NCBI RefSeq assembly: GCF_008974285.1
Contig: NZ_BKZV01000004.1
Coordinates: 232,752 to 296,751 of the forward strand
From: Thermogemmatispora aurantia
GTDB lineage: Bacteria > Chloroflexota > Ktedonobacteria > Ktedonobacterales > Ktedonobacteraceae
Reading direction: 5' to 3'
Length of the DNA stretch: 64,000 bases
The notes beneath the pieces are model-generated. The model had not been told where the DNA came from and searched no databases. It was given only the letters and a program-made list of their open reading frames with translations. A program made the position numbers and the translations under genes. Below are positions 34,962 to 44,345 of this stretch, piece by piece. How positions within the stretch are numbered: position 1 is the stretch's first letter; the number at the start of each line of letters is the position of its first letter.

Positions 34962-37900
34962 ATGCCGGGACGTCTGGCCTTCGATGAGGCGATGCAGTTT
35001 CCACGCAGCCGCCTGCTAGTGCCGGACCCTGAGCTGCGTGAGGGACAGGTCGAGATGGTTGAGATCAAGACTCGCCGGGGCCTGATCCGACGTCCCTGGG
35101 GCCTGGAAGGTGGCTTTGCTGTTGTCTACAAGTTTCGCACGCGCAGCGGGCAGGCGCGTGCGCTGCGCTGCTTTCATGTAGACATGAAACCCGACACCGA
35201 AGAGCGCTATCGCCGGATCGCCGCTTATTTCGCCGCGCAGACAGCACTGCAGGCCGTGACGGTGCCTTTCACCTACTATCGTGAGGGGATTGTGGTAAAA
35301 GAGCAAGGTCGCGGCGAGGTCTGCCCGCTGATTGCCATGGAGTGGGTGGAGGGGCGTACTCTCTGCGAGGCGGTCCATCTCTATTGCAACCAGGGCAACC
35401 GTGTGGCGCTCAGGGAGCTGAGCCAGCGCTGGCAGGAGCTGGTCCTGGCGATGCGGGCCTCGCGCATGGCCCACGGAGACCTGGCCGGCAGCAACATCCT
35501 GGTGCGCGACGATGGGCGGCTGGTCCTGGTCGACTATGACGGCGTCTATATCCCGCCGCTGGCTGGCTATCCTCCGGTACTGGCCGGGCAGGAAGACTAC
35601 CAGCATCCCCAGATGCGCCAGCGCCCCTATAATGAGGAGACAGACGCTTTCTCTGCTCTGGTGATCACGACCGCATTGAAGGCACTGGCCAGTGATCCGA
35701 CGCTCTGGCAGCGCTATGCACGCCTCGACGCCCAGGGTAATCCGTCCGAGTCGCTGCTCTTTACTGCCGAGGACTTCGCCGACCCGCAGCATTCGCGCCT
35801 CTTCCAGGAGCTACTGCGGGCGCGCGAGCCGCTCGTACGCAAGCTGACCGAGGAGCTACAGGCGGCCTGCCTCCAGCCGGTCCAGCAGGTGTGCTTTCCC
35901 TTCGCTCTGCTCGATCCCAACTACGGGTACAAGCAGGCGCTCAAGGGTCTGCAAGAAGCCATTGCCAACGATGACGATGAGGCGATTATCCGGGCCTGGC
36001 AGCCACTACTGGAGAAATATGGGCCGGCTCAGTCCGCCCTGCCGCGGGTGGAGCTGGCCCGGCGCCGCCTGGCCGCCCTGCGGAGCTGGCGCGCTACGAT
36101 CGCCAGCTCCGCCTCATTGGCGGCGATACTGGCCAGCTACGATAGCGTTCTTGACGGCACGCGCGCCCTCACCGAGAGCGAGCGCTGCCTGCTCAGCGAA
36201 GGACGACGCTTGCTGGAGGCGCTGACCCGGCGGGACGATGAGACGGCGCTGGAGGCCGCCGCCGCTCTCAGTCAGTACTATGGGCTGAAGCTGCTGAGCG
36301 CTCAGGAGCAGGCCCAACTGCAGGAGGCCCGGGAGCGTCAGCGGCTGCGCCAGAGCTGGAGAGAGGCGCGCCGCTCGGGCGAGATCGAAGCCGTCGCCCT
36401 GGCTTACCTACAGGCGCAACGCGCTGGTCTCTTGCCGTCGGAGGAAGAAGAGCGACTGGGCAAGCTGGCCGCCCGTTTCTGGGAGCTGGTTACCGATCCT
36501 GCTGCCGATGATGAGGCCCTGCTAGAGGCTTACGAGGCGATCGCGCTCTCACCATTGGCGGCAGAGCTGCACATAAGCGCCGAGCAGCGGCAGCGGGCAG
36601 AACTGGCCGAGCGTCGCCTGGCAGCTCTGGCCCGTCTGCGCATGGCCCTGGGCAGTCGCCGCCTGCGGGCCGTCGCTGAGGCAGATGACCCGCTGCTGGA
36701 GACGTGTACGGCCCTCGCGCCCGAAGAAAAAGAGCGGCTGGAGCTGGCGCGCCGCTTCTACGCAGCCGTCGAGGCAAACGATGATGCCAGCCTCGTCATG
36801 CTGGGCGAGCAACTGGAACAGGAGGCCGCCACGAGTACGGGCCTCAGACTGAGCCCCGAGGAGTGGACCCGGCTGGAGCTGGCGCGTAAACGCTGGCGGG
36901 CCTATAGTCGTTTCCTGTCGGCGCTGCATTCGCGCCAGCCGCGGCTGATCGCCGCCGCCGCTCATCCGCTGCTCGCCGAGATGCAGCTCAGCGCCAACGA
37001 GCGGACGCTGTTGGAGCTGGCTCAGGAGTTCGTGGCAGCCTACGAGGATGATCGCCGTCTGGTCGCCTTCTATGAGCGCTTGCTCTCCAGCCCGCACAGC
37101 GCCTTTTTCCAGTTTTCGCCCGAAGAGCAGCAGCGCCTGCATCTCCTCTGGAAGCAAGAGCAGCAGTGGCGGACCTTTGAGCAGGTGCTGGCGACGGCCC
37201 CCCAGGAGCCTGCTGAAGAGGGACCACGCCGCATACTGGCAGCCTATAACGCCCTGCCGGAGGCTCTCCTTGAGCGCCTCTCGGCTGAGCACAGGTGCCT
37301 CCTGGAGCAAGCGCGCCAGGCCCTGGAGCTGCTCCACCTGCTCAGGCAAGAGGCCAGCCCTGAGCAGCTGGCTGCGATCTATACGCCGGAGCTGCTGGAG
37401 ACGTTCCCTTCCCTGCTGAATAGTGTCCAACGCCAGCGTCTGGAGAGGGTCTTGCTCTTGCAGGAGCTGCAGCGGGCCTGGCGCGCTTGCGATTACCGGC
37501 GCATGCTACTGATTGCCAGGGCTATCCCGCAGCCGCAGGAGCTGGAACGCTATGGCCTGCAGCTGCGGGTCGCCGCCCGGCGCCTGGCGGAGATGCTGCA
37601 GCCACCAGGCGTACTGCTAGCCCTGCGTCCGGCCATCGATGGCAACCATCTGATCATCTCCTGGCGCTGGACCACCGACCCCTTGCTGCGCCATGTCCTG
37701 ATCTGCTGGCACACGCAGGCGCTGCCGCCCCTACCGCAGCCGCTCTACCCGGGCCAATTAGAGCAAATAGGTCACTATCGAATCGTGAGCCATCCCGAGC
37801 CAGCCGGCCAGGGTACGGCCTCGCTCAACCTGACAGTTGGCTCCTGCACTCTACTCCATGTAGTCGTCTGTGCCCTTCTTCCCGAAGACTGGGGGCAGGG

Positions 37901-38027
37901 CACGAGCGGCAGGTTCGTGGAGCAGGATGGACGCCTATCAGATTGGCAGGCTGCAGACAGGCCCTGGTGGCTGGGGCGTGCCCTCTGCGCTTCGCTGGTG
38001 CTCGGAACTGAGGTGGCTCTCAGCTGA
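34962..38027 (+). CDS. TerY-P-type protein kinase with a long helical repeat region
   Basis: Protein of 1021 residues. The N-terminal kinase domain (about 40-300) has the variant motifs of this clade: Arg69 in RALRCFHVD where most kinases have Lys, the catalytic loop HGDLAGSNILV (171-181) and VDYDGVYIPPL (190-200) in place of DFG. A later YQHPQMR segment is followed by FSALVITTALKAL. Residues about 330-880 are Ala/Glu/Leu/Arg-rich helices arranged in irregular repeats, likely an elongated scaffold. The last 130 residues look beta-rich. It lies directly after the PP2C gene, so kinase and phosphatase form an opposed pair. Its substrate may be the downstream GTPase or GAP1 protein; that is inference. 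Confidence 0.85.
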   Translation: MPGRLAFDEAMQFPRSRLLVPDPELREGQVEMVEIKTRRGLIRRPWGLEGGFAVVYKFRTRSGQARALRCFHVDMKPDTEERYRRIAAYFAAQTALQAVTVPFTYYREGIVVKEQGRGEVCPLIAMEWVEGRTLCEAVHLYCNQGNRVALRELSQRWQELVLAMRASRMAHGDLAGSNILVRDDGRLVLVDYDGVYIPPLAGYPPVLAGQEDYQHPQMRQRPYNEETDAFSALVITTALKALASDPTLWQRYARLDAQGNPSESLLFTAEDFADPQHSRLFQELLRAREPLVRKLTEELQAACLQPVQQVCFPFALLDPNYGYKQALKGLQEAIANDDDEAIIRAWQPLLEKYGPAQSALPRVELARRRLAALRSWRATIASSASLAAILASYDSVLDGTRALTESERCLLSEGRRLLEALTRRDDETALEAAAALSQYYGLKLLSAQEQAQLQEARERQRLRQSWREARRSGEIEAVALAYLQAQRAGLLPSEEEERLGKLAARFWELVTDPAADDEALLEAYEAIALSPLAAELHISAEQRQRAELAERRLAALARLRMALGSRRLRAVAEADDPLLETCTALAPEEKERLELARRFYAAVEANDDASLVMLGEQLEQEAATSTGLRLSPEEWTRLELARKRWRAYSRFLSALHSRQPRLIAAAAHPLLAEMQLSANERTLLELAQEFVAAYEDDRRLVAFYERLLSSPHSAFFQFSPEEQQRLHLLWKQEQQWRTFEQVLATAPQEPAEEGPRRILAAYNALPEALLERLSAEHRCLLEQARQALELLHLLRQEASPEQLAAIYTPELLETFPSLLNSVQRQRLERVLLLQELQRAWRACDYRRMLLIARAIPQPQELERYGLQLRVAARRLAEMLQPPGVLLALRPAIDGNHLIISWRWTTDPLLRHVLICWHTQALPPLPQPLYPGQLEQIGHYRIVSHPEPAGQGTASLNLTVGSCTLLHVVVCALLPEDWGQGTSGRFVEQDGRLSDWQAADRPWWLGRALCASLVLGTEVALS

Positions 38028-38153
38028 CCGAGTGAGCAGAGCAAGGCGCTGGCGCTGACGATCTGGCTGGCCTGCGCTGGTCCTTCCTGTGCCGGCTCTG
38101 GCTGCAGCGTGAGCGTGCATCAAGCCCATTCTTATGAGACGGAGCAGTGCCAT

Positions 38154-39512
38154 ATGAGCTTGAGGCAGATTCTGCGAGAGGCAACAGGCTTTCTCGGAAG
38201 CAAGTTGAGCACGCTGCTCTATCACGGGCGCAGCGTCCTCTGCCCCTCGTGCTGCGAGCGCATCTATCCCGGGGCCTGCGCCATTGTCAGCCTCCCGGAA
38301 CTCCAGTCGCAGTCGCTGGCCACCCTCGTCCCGCTCCGGGAAGCGCCACGTGGCCTGCGGCGCTTCTTCTCTATTCTCTTCCCCACCTCGCTGATGAGCG
38401 AGCAATTTACCAGGAAGCAGGCGGTACGCATCTGTCCCCACTGTCAGTATCCCCTGCCCTACAATATCGAGCGCACGCGCCAGGTGACCATCGCCATCAT
38501 TGGCGATGTCAGCTCGGGCAAGAGCGTCTACATCGCCGTGCTCCTGCGTCTGCTGGAGCAGGGGGCCTTTCTCCCCCGTGACTTGCCGGCCAGGCTGCCC
38601 TGTCTGACGCCCGAGGCCCGCGAGCGCTACGAGCGCGACTACGGCAAGCCGCTCTTTGTCGATCGGATGGTGCCGCGGGGCACGCCGCGCGCCATCGATA
38701 CCACCCATCAGCCCATCATTTACGAGATTGGTATGCGCCTGGAGCCTGATCTACCTCCTGTGCTCTTTAATCTGGTCATCTATGATACCTCGGGAGAAGA
38801 TTATGTCATTCAGGCCAGGCAGGTCCAGTATGCGCCCTACGTGCTCAATGCCGACGCTATCATCTTTATGCTCGATCCGGTGGCTATTCCTCAGATGCGC
38901 GCTAGTCTGCCGAACGATCCCCATTTTCGTTACGGCCACAACCTGGCCTTGGGGCATCCACTCGATAGCTTCTCGAAGATCGTTCAGCCGCTGGTCCAGG
39001 CCCGGGCGCGGAGGCCGCGCCCCCTGGCGATCACGCTCTCCAAGGCGGACCTGCTCAAGAAGCTGCGGCCTGTTGGCCAGCAATATGGCTTTCTCAAGCG
39101 TGCGCCGGACTACAGCGGCGGTCTTGACCTGAATGATCTGGCCAGCGTCGATCAGGAAGTGCGGCAATTGCTCTATGAATACGATCTAGGCCGCTTCCTG
39201 GCGACAGTCGAGTATTATCAGGGGCAGCTCTTTGCTCCTGTCTGCTATACTGCGGTCTCGGCCCTTGGCTATACCCCGGACGAGCAAGGAGGCATTCCAG
39301 CGGTCAGTCCCTGGCGTTGTCTTGATCCTTTCCTCTGGGTGCTGCATGAGCTAGGCCTGCTGCCGGCCCGTGCCAGGAGTGCAAGCGGCCCCGCCCTTCA
39401 CGGCAGCGCGACAGTCCAGACTCCGGCCTTTCCCGTGACCCCGGCTTACCCCGCAACTCCAGCCTCTCCCTGGCAGGGCGCTCGGCCCAGGCAGCGTCTC
39501 AACTGGCCCTGA
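38154..39512 (+). CDS. Zinc-ribbon double-GTPase (DO-GTPase2-like)
   Basis: Protein of about 452 residues. A treble-clef or ribbon is formed by CPSC (30-33) and CPHC (94-97). Next comes a P-loop GDVSSGKS (117-124), a switch II motif DTSGED (211-216) and a guanine-specificity motif SKAD (296-299) preceded by TL, so it is a TRAFAC-like GTPase. This ribbon-plus-GTPase layout is that of the DO-GTPase2 group found beside GAP1 proteins. The C-terminus is Pro/Thr-rich. I start at ATG 38154 (GGAG upstream) rather than at a GTG 45 bases earlier. It sits between the TerY-P kinase and the GAP1-N2 gene. Confidence 0.82.
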   Translation: MSLRQILREATGFLGSKLSTLLYHGRSVLCPSCCERIYPGACAIVSLPELQSQSLATLVPLREAPRGLRRFFSILFPTSLMSEQFTRKQAVRICPHCQYPLPYNIERTRQVTIAIIGDVSSGKSVYIAVLLRLLEQGAFLPRDLPARLPCLTPEARERYERDYGKPLFVDRMVPRGTPRAIDTTHQPIIYEIGMRLEPDLPPVLFNLVIYDTSGEDYVIQARQVQYAPYVLNADAIIFMLDPVAIPQMRASLPNDPHFRYGHNLALGHPLDSFSKIVQPLVQARARRPRPLAITLSKADLLKKLRPVGQQYGFLKRAPDYSGGLDLNDLASVDQEVRQLLYEYDLGRFLATVEYYQGQLFAPVCYTAVSALGYTPDEQGGIPAVSPWRCLDPFLWVLHELGLLPARARSASGPALHGSATVQTPAFPVTPAYPATPASPWQGARPRQRLNWP

Positions 39513-39606
39513 GCGCAGGGGGGCGGGCGAGCGGTAGGCGGATCGCAAAGCAAGGTAAGGCAAGCGAGCAAGGCAGCGCCGTCCCATCAAGCACGAGGAG
39601 CGGACG

Positions 39607-42552
39607 ATGAACCAGCAAGCAGCGAGTTTGCAACAGATCGAGCAGCTCTGGTATACCTGGTCTGATCGGGGCCTGGAGAGTGCCCTCGCCGCCGGCTATC
39701 GCGTGCGGGCCTGCTCGCCGGGCTTGAGCAGCGGGGGACGCCTGGAGCAGCTGCGACCCTATCTCAGATATCGGCTGCCAGCCGATACTAATCTGACTAG
39801 CCTCAAAATCGAGGAGGCACCGCGGGCGCTGGCGCTCATTCAGAGTGGCAATGAGCGCCTGCTGCTCCACAAGGTCTATGCGGGACGCGACGGCGCCGGG
39901 CGCCCCGGCAACTATTTTGTCCATCTGCTGGCTGGCCTGGAACCCACCTTCAGCGCCGACCGCGCCATTTGCCTCTGGCGTTATCACGATGACCTGCTCT
40001 GGCAAACCGGTGATGACCCCAGACACGAGATCATGCTCCCGGCGATCCCGCGCAGCGAGTTGGAGCAGCGTCTGCGGGCGCGCTGGCGACTGGCGTACGG
40101 ACCCGGCGTCGCGCCGCGCGGACCCGACTTTATCCTGCTGAGCGAGAGTGAGCGCAGCGTGGCCCTGGAGTTCTTGCCCTGGCTGCTGCTGGCCTTCTTC
40201 GACCAGCAAGAGCGCTGCGATAGCGCCCAGGCCCAGCGCGAGGCGGCGAAAGCTGCCTCCCAGCTCAGGCGCGGCGGTAGAGAGGCCCTGGCTGGCGAGG
40301 GCCAGGCTGAGGCGGGCGTCCCTCCCATCTATCTGATCGCAACTCCTGACCAGGCCGCCTGGCTGGTATGGGCCTTGATACAGCTCCTGCCGCCCGCTCT
40401 GGGCCAGCGACTGACCTTCAGCACCTACGAGGAGAGCAGCGACCTGAGCGATTCGCGCGTTATCCGGCAGGCGTTTGCCCTGGTGACCACCTGCCCGGGG
40501 CGGCCAGAGCAGGCGGCTACCTGCTTGAGCGAGCGCCTCTATCGCGAAGCCTGGACCTTCAATCTCTTTACCGGCCTGCCTGCTGCGCCTTCTCTGCGCG
40601 AGCTGCCAGAGGCCCGGGATTTTGTCGAGCTGGCCTGCTCCGCCTTCCGTGGGGGCGATCTGCGCCTGGTTGAGCAGCTCCATCACGATCTAGAAGGGGG
40701 CGTCACTGATGTCCAGAGCTTCTTACAGGAATATCGCCATTGGAAAAGCAATCAGGGCTTGTTGACACCTGACAAGATCGTCGAGATCGCTCGCTATCAT
40801 CCCCGGGACTGGTCTCAGCTCATGGTGCGCCGCCAGGTGTTGCAGCAGCTCGGTGATGATCACCAGGGCGAGGCGCTGCTTGATCAGATGCTGGCTGATT
40901 TGCGCGCACTGGCAGAGCGGCGCCGGCAGGAGGCCCGGCTTGATCAGGCCCTGGTGCGCTTCGAGAATGAGGCGCACGATCTCTGGCGAAGTACCAGGCT
41001 CTCAGCGGCGGCACGTGTGCGCCTGCTGCTGGCGCTCGATGCCCTGAGAATGGAGCGCGGTCTGCTAGGGGAGGCGGTCAGAAGCGTGCTTGATGATCCG
41101 CAGGCCCATAGCGTCCTGCGGGGGAGGCCGGACCGCTGTAGCGGAGTGCTGGCCTGTGCGGCCCGCGTTCTCTCCAGGAGCGAGGCGGAGCGCTATCGCG
41201 AGGTGGTCGGCGAGCTGCTGACGGGTTACCGCAACTGGGAAGCTTGCCGCTCCTTGCTGTGGCTGGACTTACCGGGCGCCTGGCGGGGCCAGTGCTTGCG
41301 CCTCTTCCGGCGTGTGCTGACGGACCCGGTGGCGGCCAGCGGCGGGAAGCCGTTGCCGCTTGGCGAAGGCGACTGGAGTCAGCTGCTGCGGCTCTTGAGC
41401 CAGGCTCTCAGCGCAGGTGAGCGCGATGAGGTGCTCGATCTGGCGGCGGTGCTGCTGCGGGACCAGATGGCACCAGCTTTTCACTTGCTGACTCTCTGCT
41501 GCCAGCTCAGTCCTCTGCCCACCGAAAGCGAGATGCAGGAGCTACTCCGAGACTCGGCCCTGTTAAAAGAGTTGAATGAGCTGGAGCTGTGGCGCGCCGC
41601 CCGTGACTATCGCCAGGAGCGCCTCCGCTACTATGCCGGGCAGCTCCTGCTGCAGGCCGCCCTCTATCTACAGACGCGTCTGCCATCACTGGAGGCGCTC
41701 TGTCTGCGCCTCTTTCTTCTGCTCTCTTTCTCGTCCGAGGCTCCTAGAGAGGAGCTGCTGTCACTGCTCTTCTCTTATGCCTCCAATGCTCTGCGCGAAC
41801 GCCTGCTGCTGATCTGGCCGGCGACGGAGGTCAAGGCCGTGACCGATCTGATATGGGACTGCGCCAGCAAAGGCGATCCCTTTTTCTTGCGCACGCGCTT
41901 GGGCCTGTTCTTCTATCATCAGGCCGTCTGTAAGGTGCTGACGCCCGAGGAAAAGCTGCAGTTGCTGACCACCTGGTTGGAACGTCAGCTTGACCCGCTC
42001 GATCTGCAAGCGCTGCTGGCCTATAGCGAGCTGACGCCTCCAGAAAGTGCCGTGCTGCTGGAGCGCTATGGTCATCTCTATCTCTTGCATCCTGACTATG
42101 CCCAGTGCTGGCAGCTGGCTAACCTGGCCCGCCTCTATCTGCTGAGCCTCGGACCTGAAGACCTGCGGAGGCCGGAGACGAAGAGGCTCCTGGAGACGCT
42201 GGCCATTCCCAAGGTGGCGCTTCCCTCGCCCCTGATTTCTTTGGCCTGGAGCTGGCAGTGTGTCGCCACCGCTCTGGAGCAGCGTCGGGCGGTGTCCAAT
42301 CTTGACAAGGCTCTGCGTTATCTCCAGCGCACGCTCGATCGCGCGCGCTATGCCGCGCTTTATAAAGAGCTGGTGAGCGTGTTGAAGCCTTCAAAGAGTC
42401 TGAAGGAGAAAAAGGCAAAAGATGAAACTGCCCTGTCTATTCTTGGCCCGCTGAAGCCCGAGGGTCTGCCCGAGCGGCGTTCCTTTGGCCTCCCTTTGCT
42501 TAAAAGGACCGGCCTCTTTGCCCGGCGACGTGACCCCCGTCGACGCTCCTGA
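39607..42552 (+). CDS. GTPase-associated protein with GAP1-N2 domain
   Basis: Protein of 981 residues. The N-terminal 330 or so residues carry the GAP1-N2 signature: IEQLWYTWSDRGLES, a CSPGLSSGG turn, LLHKVYAGRDGAGRPGNYFVH, ICLWRY, and later a RLTFSTYE segment. The remainder is alpha-helical and Leu/Arg/Glu-rich, as in GAP1 middle and C-terminal regions. GAP1 proteins are encoded beside double-GTPases in predicted conflict systems and are thought to regulate or scaffold them. The gene follows the GTPase by 94 bases. The C-terminal tail is strongly basic. Family assignment is firm, biochemical activity is not established. Confidence 0.85.
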   Translation: MNQQAASLQQIEQLWYTWSDRGLESALAAGYRVRACSPGLSSGGRLEQLRPYLRYRLPADTNLTSLKIEEAPRALALIQSGNERLLLHKVYAGRDGAGRPGNYFVHLLAGLEPTFSADRAICLWRYHDDLLWQTGDDPRHEIMLPAIPRSELEQRLRARWRLAYGPGVAPRGPDFILLSESERSVALEFLPWLLLAFFDQQERCDSAQAQREAAKAASQLRRGGREALAGEGQAEAGVPPIYLIATPDQAAWLVWALIQLLPPALGQRLTFSTYEESSDLSDSRVIRQAFALVTTCPGRPEQAATCLSERLYREAWTFNLFTGLPAAPSLRELPEARDFVELACSAFRGGDLRLVEQLHHDLEGGVTDVQSFLQEYRHWKSNQGLLTPDKIVEIARYHPRDWSQLMVRRQVLQQLGDDHQGEALLDQMLADLRALAERRRQEARLDQALVRFENEAHDLWRSTRLSAAARVRLLLALDALRMERGLLGEAVRSVLDDPQAHSVLRGRPDRCSGVLACAARVLSRSEAERYREVVGELLTGYRNWEACRSLLWLDLPGAWRGQCLRLFRRVLTDPVAASGGKPLPLGEGDWSQLLRLLSQALSAGERDEVLDLAAVLLRDQMAPAFHLLTLCCQLSPLPTESEMQELLRDSALLKELNELELWRAARDYRQERLRYYAGQLLLQAALYLQTRLPSLEALCLRLFLLLSFSSEAPREELLSLLFSYASNALRERLLLIWPATEVKAVTDLIWDCASKGDPFFLRTRLGLFFYHQAVCKVLTPEEKLQLLTTWLERQLDPLDLQALLAYSELTPPESAVLLERYGHLYLLHPDYAQCWQLANLARLYLLSLGPEDLRRPETKRLLETLAIPKVALPSPLISLAWSWQCVATALEQRRAVSNLDKALRYLQRTLDRARYAALYKELVSVLKPSKSLKEKKAKDETALSILGPLKPEGLPERRSFGLPLLKRTGLFARRRDPRRRS

Positions 42553-42658
42553 AACGAAGCTGGCAGGCCGCGGCTGAGGATCGGTGCGTTTAGCGGAGAG
42601 TCATCATCTCAATCATCTAGCTATACTGATGTTTTCTGCTTGATTATAGAGGTCATTT

Positions 42659-44203
42659 ATGCCTGATCCACAGAAAATTCAGATCGAGTTGAGAGATCTG
42701 GAAGATGAGATCAGAACGTTCGACGAGGCCGGCGCTGATCGTCTGGCCGCTGTGCAGGCGGCGCTGACGGGGCAGGCTTCGCCCTCAGTCTGGAGCGGCG
42801 TCGATCTGCACTCCTATATTGCTCCTGGCCTGATCGCAGCAGCCTATCGCCAGCAGCAGCAACCCGAGCGGCCCCTGCTGCGGTTGCTGGAGGGGCTGCG
42901 CAACGTACTCGTCTTCGTGCCGATCATGGTCACCTGGTACGGCATCGCCCAGGCCAGCAACGCCTATCATGACCTGCTGCGGCCCTGTCTGCAGCAGCGG
43001 AGCCTCTGCCCGCCCGACGCTGGTCAGCCCTTTCTCTATCTCTGGCAGCAAGGCTTTGACGGGCGACTGGCTCCGCTGTGGAGCCTGAGCAGCGTCGGCC
43101 TCATCGACGCCTCGCTCTTGCTCCTGGTCTTTCTGCTGACTCTCTCTGTCCTGCTGCTGGAGCGGCGCGGTGAGCGGCAGCGGGAATGGAGCGCGATCCT
43201 CTTTGAGAGCCGGCTGACCCACACGGTCAGCGAAGCGGATCTGGTGCTGCGCAGTCAGCGCCTGGCCCTCACGCCGGGCGAGAATCTGGCCGACATAGCC
43301 CTGCGCATTGACCAGATGGCCGGCGATGTGCTCGCCAGCTTTGACCGTCTGGCCTCGCGCATTGGGCAGCGCTTCGAGAACATCGCCCAGGAGCTGGAAC
43401 GGCGCTTCGGGCAGGCCAGCGACCAGCTGAAGACGGTGGCCGACGAGTTGCTGCGCTCCGTCGAGACTATCAACCAGCGCTTCGCGCAGCAGTTTGATCT
43501 TGGTCAGAAGCAGCTTGAGCACCTGGCTGACCTGCTCGACGGGAGCGGGCGCCTGGCCAGCGAGCTGCAGGGGACCGCCAGGAACTTGCAGGAGGCCAGC
43601 GGGGCCATTGTCCAGGGGCTGCAGGCGATCAGCGAGCCGGTGCAGCGCCTGGAGAAGCGCCATGAGCGCCTGCTTGAAGAGATCGTTTATGCCAATGACC
43701 GGCTTGAGAAGGTCTCGACCTCGCTGACGCCGCTGGCTCAGGACTGGCAGCGCCTGATGAATAGCATCGATACGCTCGATCTGGCGGTGGGTCAGTTGGC
43801 CAGCCTGGCCACCAGTCTGGAGAGCACCGCCCAGACCTGGCAAGGCTTTCTGAACGCCCTGTCCCAGGAGCGCCAGGCCCAGGAGCAGATGGCGCTGCGT
43901 CTGGGCGAGGCCCTGGCCAGCCTGCAGGACGCCATCGGGGCCCTGGGCCAGGGGGCCATCTATCTACGCAGTATCGCCGTCGATATGCAGGATACGCTGC
44001 GCCTGCAGGCGGCGGCTATTCAGGATGGACGCTTACCTGTGCCAGGCACACCCGGCAGCCTGAGCGAGGCCGTGCAGACCCTGCGCCAGGGCGGCGATGA
44101 GCTGCGCCAGGCGGCGACCTTGATCAGCGAGGTGGCCAACGCTTTCCACGCTCTGGCGCCCGTTGTGAGGCCGCGCCCCGAGGCCAGTGGGAGACAGCCC
44201 TGA
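42659..44203 (+). CDS. Two-helix membrane protein with a long coiled-coil tail (stator-like?)
   Basis: Protein of 514 residues. A cytoplasmic N-terminus leads to a first helix (about 82-99, VLVFVPIMVTWYGIAQ), a short loop with Cys110 and Cys117, and a second helix (about 147-168). About 320 residues of heptad-rich coiled coil follow (about 200-490), with many Leu/Gln/Ala. It is not a recognised family to me. The helix-loop-helix plus long tail, paired with a downstream single-helix protein that bears an intramembrane Asp, recalls MotA/TolQ and ZorA. That comparison is inference from layout only. GAGG six bases before the ATG supports the start, and an AT-rich gap with TATACT (42622-42627) precedes it. 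Confidence 0.7.
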   Translation: MPDPQKIQIELRDLEDEIRTFDEAGADRLAAVQAALTGQASPSVWSGVDLHSYIAPGLIAAAYRQQQQPERPLLRLLEGLRNVLVFVPIMVTWYGIAQASNAYHDLLRPCLQQRSLCPPDAGQPFLYLWQQGFDGRLAPLWSLSSVGLIDASLLLLVFLLTLSVLLLERRGERQREWSAILFESRLTHTVSEADLVLRSQRLALTPGENLADIALRIDQMAGDVLASFDRLASRIGQRFENIAQELERRFGQASDQLKTVADELLRSVETINQRFAQQFDLGQKQLEHLADLLDGSGRLASELQGTARNLQEASGAIVQGLQAISEPVQRLEKRHERLLEEIVYANDRLEKVSTSLTPLAQDWQRLMNSIDTLDLAVGQLASLATSLESTAQTWQGFLNALSQERQAQEQMALRLGEALASLQDAIGALGQGAIYLRSIAVDMQDTLRLQAAAIQDGRLPVPGTPGSLSEAVQTLRQGGDELRQAATLISEVANAFHALAPVVRPRPEASGRQP

Positions 44204-44345
44204 GCGAAGAAGCGGCCTCTTCTGCCTCTCTCGCCGTTGCCGCCCGCTGCTCTCCGAGAGCGATAGAGAAGAGCGGATCAGGGCGGGTGCTGAGGGAGGG
44301 GCGGCGAGGCCCTGTCAGAAGCGAAGCCAGGAGGAGCATCTAACG

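Noticed and set aside
36549-37430. 293-codon minus-strand frame inside the TerY-P kinase gene
   Set aside because: It is a by-product of the GC-rich, codon-biased helical region; no ribosome-binding site or motif.
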